Of a stretch of 34,525 bases of DNA, positions 33,144-34,525 are shown in pieces. A program made the translations under genes and the position numbers. This DNA comes from Pseudomonadota bacterium (lineage in GTDB: Bacteria > Pseudomonadota > Gammaproteobacteria > Steroidobacterales > Steroidobacteraceae): the NCBI GenBank assembly GCA_023433515.1, contig JAEZCN010000061.1, positions 1 to 34,525 on the forward strand, read 5' to 3'. The notes under the pieces were generated by a model that had not been told where the DNA came from, did not search any database, and saw only the letters and a list, made by a program, of their open reading frames with translations. The number at the start of each line of letters is the position of its first letter. The stretch's first letter is position 1.

Positions 33144-34282
33144 GCCGGCGCACCCTGCCCGCCGGCGGGCAGACGGTCGCGCGCCATGTTGCGCCGGTAA
33201 CGCGCGCGCGCGAGGTAACCGGGGATGAACAGGATCGCGGCCGCGAGCACGCCGACGATCACGTGCACCCACCACAGGCCTAACCACTCTGGCACGACGC
33301 CGCGCGCGATCCACATCTTGCCCGCGATCGTGAGCTGGATGTACACGAAGAAGATCAGCACCGCGAAACCCACGCGCGCATAACGTCCCTGCCGCGGACG
33401 CAGGCGCGCGAGCGGCACCGCGATCACCGCGAGCACCGCCGCCATGAGCGGGAATGCCATGCGGAAATGCAGCTCGGCACGCAGCTTGGGATCGCTGGAT
33501 TGCGCGAGCACCGCGGTCGGCAGGCCTTCGAGCGCCACGGCGCCGCCGGATAGAGCCGGCAGCCGTACCGGGATGCTGTTCTCCGCGAAACGCACGATGC
33601 GGAACCGCTTCTCTCCGGGCTTGCCCTCGAAGCGCTCGCCGTCGAAGAGCGTGATCACCTGGAGGTTGCCGTCCTCGTAATAAGAATGTGTGGCCCGCTG
33701 CGCGAGCGCGACCTCGATCTGACCGCCTCGATTCCGCTCGACGAAGACGCGCGTCAACGTGCCGTCGCTCTCGGCGCCCTGCGCGTACACCACCGTACTG
33801 CCGCCGCCGAACATCCGGAACCGTCCCGCGCTGACGGGCGCGAACTGGCCGGCGCGCAAGGCTTCGCTGCGCAGCTCGAGTATGCGGGCCGCCGCCGCCG
33901 GCGCGACATGCATGGAAATAAGTGCGATGAACGCCGCGAGCACGGCCGTGAAGCCCAGGATGGGTCCGAGGACCGGCCGGATCCCTGCTCCGCAGGCCTG
34001 GGCGGCGGTCATCTCGCTGTCGTGGTAGAGGCGGCCGAGCCCGAGAACGATTCCCAGCAGCAGCCCTACGGGTACGATCAACGCGAGGTTCTGGACCGCC
34101 CCGAGCATGATCAGCTCGAGCACCACTCCCCGCGGGTACTGGCTTTCCGCCGCGCGCTCTAACACCCTCGCGATCTGGTTCGTGAGCAAAATGGCGAGCA
34201 GGACGCCCGTGACCGCGAGCCAGGTGACGGCGACTTCACGCAGGATGTAGCGGTCGAGTATCCGCAGCAAACGCCCACCCAA
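33140..34282 (-). CDS. lptF: Lipopolysaccharide export permease LptF
   Basis: It is the partner of LptG in the LptB2FG LPS extractor. The 380-residue protein has LDRYILREVAVTWLAVTGVLLAILLTNQ, LALIVPVGLLLGIVLGLGRLYHDSEMTAAQACG and a periplasmic jellyroll with GQFAPVSAGRFRMFGGGSTVVYAQ. C-terminal helices follow (FPLMAAVLAVIAVPLARLRPRQGRYARVG). No ATG is available near the expected start; TTG at 34282 or TTG at 34270 (nearer the E. coli N-terminus) are the choices. It is divergent from pepA, the usual gammaproteobacterial arrangement. Confidence 0.94.
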   Translation of the reverse strand: MGGRLLRILDRYILREVAVTWLAVTGVLLAILLTNQIARVLERAAESQYPRGVVLELIMLGAVQNLALIVPVGLLLGIVLGLGRLYHDSEMTAAQACGAGIRPVLGPILGFTAVLAAFIALISMHVAPAAAARILELRSEALRAGQFAPVSAGRFRMFGGGSTVVYAQGAESDGTLTRVFVERNRGGQIEVALAQRATHSYYEDGNLQVITLFDGERFEGKPGEKRFRIVRFAENSIPVRLPALSGGAVALEGLPTAVLAQSSDPKLRAELHFRMAFPLMAAVLAVIAVPLARLRPRQGRYARVGFAVLIFFVYIQLTIAGKMWIARGVVPEWLGLWWVHVIVGVLAAAILFIPGYLARARYRRNMARDRLPAGGQGAPA

Positions 34283-34344
34283 ACAGACTTGAGTTACACT
34301 TCGCGACCTTAAAGCACGGCCGCCCTCCGGGGAAGAACCGAACC

Positions 34345-34525
34345 ATGCAGTTTGAAATCTGGACGAAGGCGCTCGCGGAGCTGCCGGTCGATTGTCTGGC
34401 CGTCGCCGTTCACGACGACGGAGAACTCTCCTCGGAGGCCCGGGCGCTCGACCTGCGCTGTCGGGAAAAGATTTCGAGGCTCCTCAAACGCGGGGACTTC
34501 AGCGGCAAGGCCGGCGAGTCCTGGC
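34345..34525 (+). CDS. pepA: Leucyl aminopeptidase PepA, N-terminal fragment (cut by window end)
   Basis: Only about 60 residues are visible. They match the N-terminal domain of PepA: MQFEIWTKALAELPVDCLAVAVHD and ISRLLKRGDFSGKAGESW (E. coli has ALLRRGELEGKPGQT here). PepA is a Mn/Zn aminopeptidase that in E. coli also binds DNA in carAB control and Xer recombination. Divergence from lptF supports the call. GGGGAAG upstream can serve as Shine-Dalgarno. The catalytic domain lies beyond the window. Confidence 0.9.
   Translation, partial: MQFEIWTKALAELPVDCLAVAVHDDGELSSEARALDLRCREKISRLLKRGDFSGKAGESW

Overview
The window is dense, high-GC DNA (about two thirds G+C by eye) from a gammaproteobacterial chromosome. 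The main evidence for the lineage is gene order. The block queG <divergent> nnr-tsaE-amidase-mutL-miaA-hfq-hflX-hflK-hflC-purA matches the classical E. coli/Pseudomonas arrangement. pcnB-folK-(deoxynucleoside kinase)-panB-panC and lptG-lptF <divergent> pepA are also typical gammaproteobacterial blocks. MutL carries the endonuclease motif of species without MutH. A high-GC free-living lineage near Xanthomonadales/Nevskiales/Steroidobacterales would fit, but the sequence alone does not fix the genus. I saw no phage, transposon, integron integrase or CRISPR array.

Layout. 1-1443 (+): the 3' part of a PF10091 glucoamylase-family (GH144-like) enzyme. 1429-5380 (-): a three-gene trehalose operon, otsB-GH15-otsA, whose genes overlap by 4 bases at each junction. 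5466-16568 (-): the housekeeping superoperon nnr to purA (NAD(P)HX repair, t6A synthesis, cell-wall amidase, mismatch repair, tRNA isopentenylation, Hfq, HflX, HflKC, AMP synthesis). 16596-17708 (+): queG, divergent from nnr over 27 bases that hold overlapping -10 elements on both strands. 17752-22301 (-): pcnB-folK-dNK-panB-panC (RNA polyadenylation, folate, nucleotide salvage, pantothenate). 22341-22416 (+): tRNA-Glu(CTC), whose promoter overlaps the pcnB start codon. 22417-22802: a gene-poor gap with one doubtful ORF. 22803-23360 (+): a TMEM165/GDT1-family Mn/Ca transporter. 23379-23741 (-): a hotdog thioesterase. 23934-26647 (+): a flippase and glycosyltransferase pair. 26738-27508 (+): an unrecognised two-ended protein, closed by the best intrinsic terminator in the window. 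27587-32056 (+): a GldA/GldF/GldG/DUF4340 ABC module. 32076-34282 (-): lptF-lptG. 34345 to the end (+): the start of pepA.

The genes show strong translational coupling: eight junctions are ATGA or GTGA overlaps. The least understood parts are the Gld-like ABC module with its unknown upstream neighbour, the acidic insert in PcnB, and the make-and-break trehalose operon. At the sequence level, two words recur on coding strands far more often than composition predicts. TTGTTAGGC occurs five times, always in frame as Leu-Leu-Gly, and CTATCTA occurs seven times.
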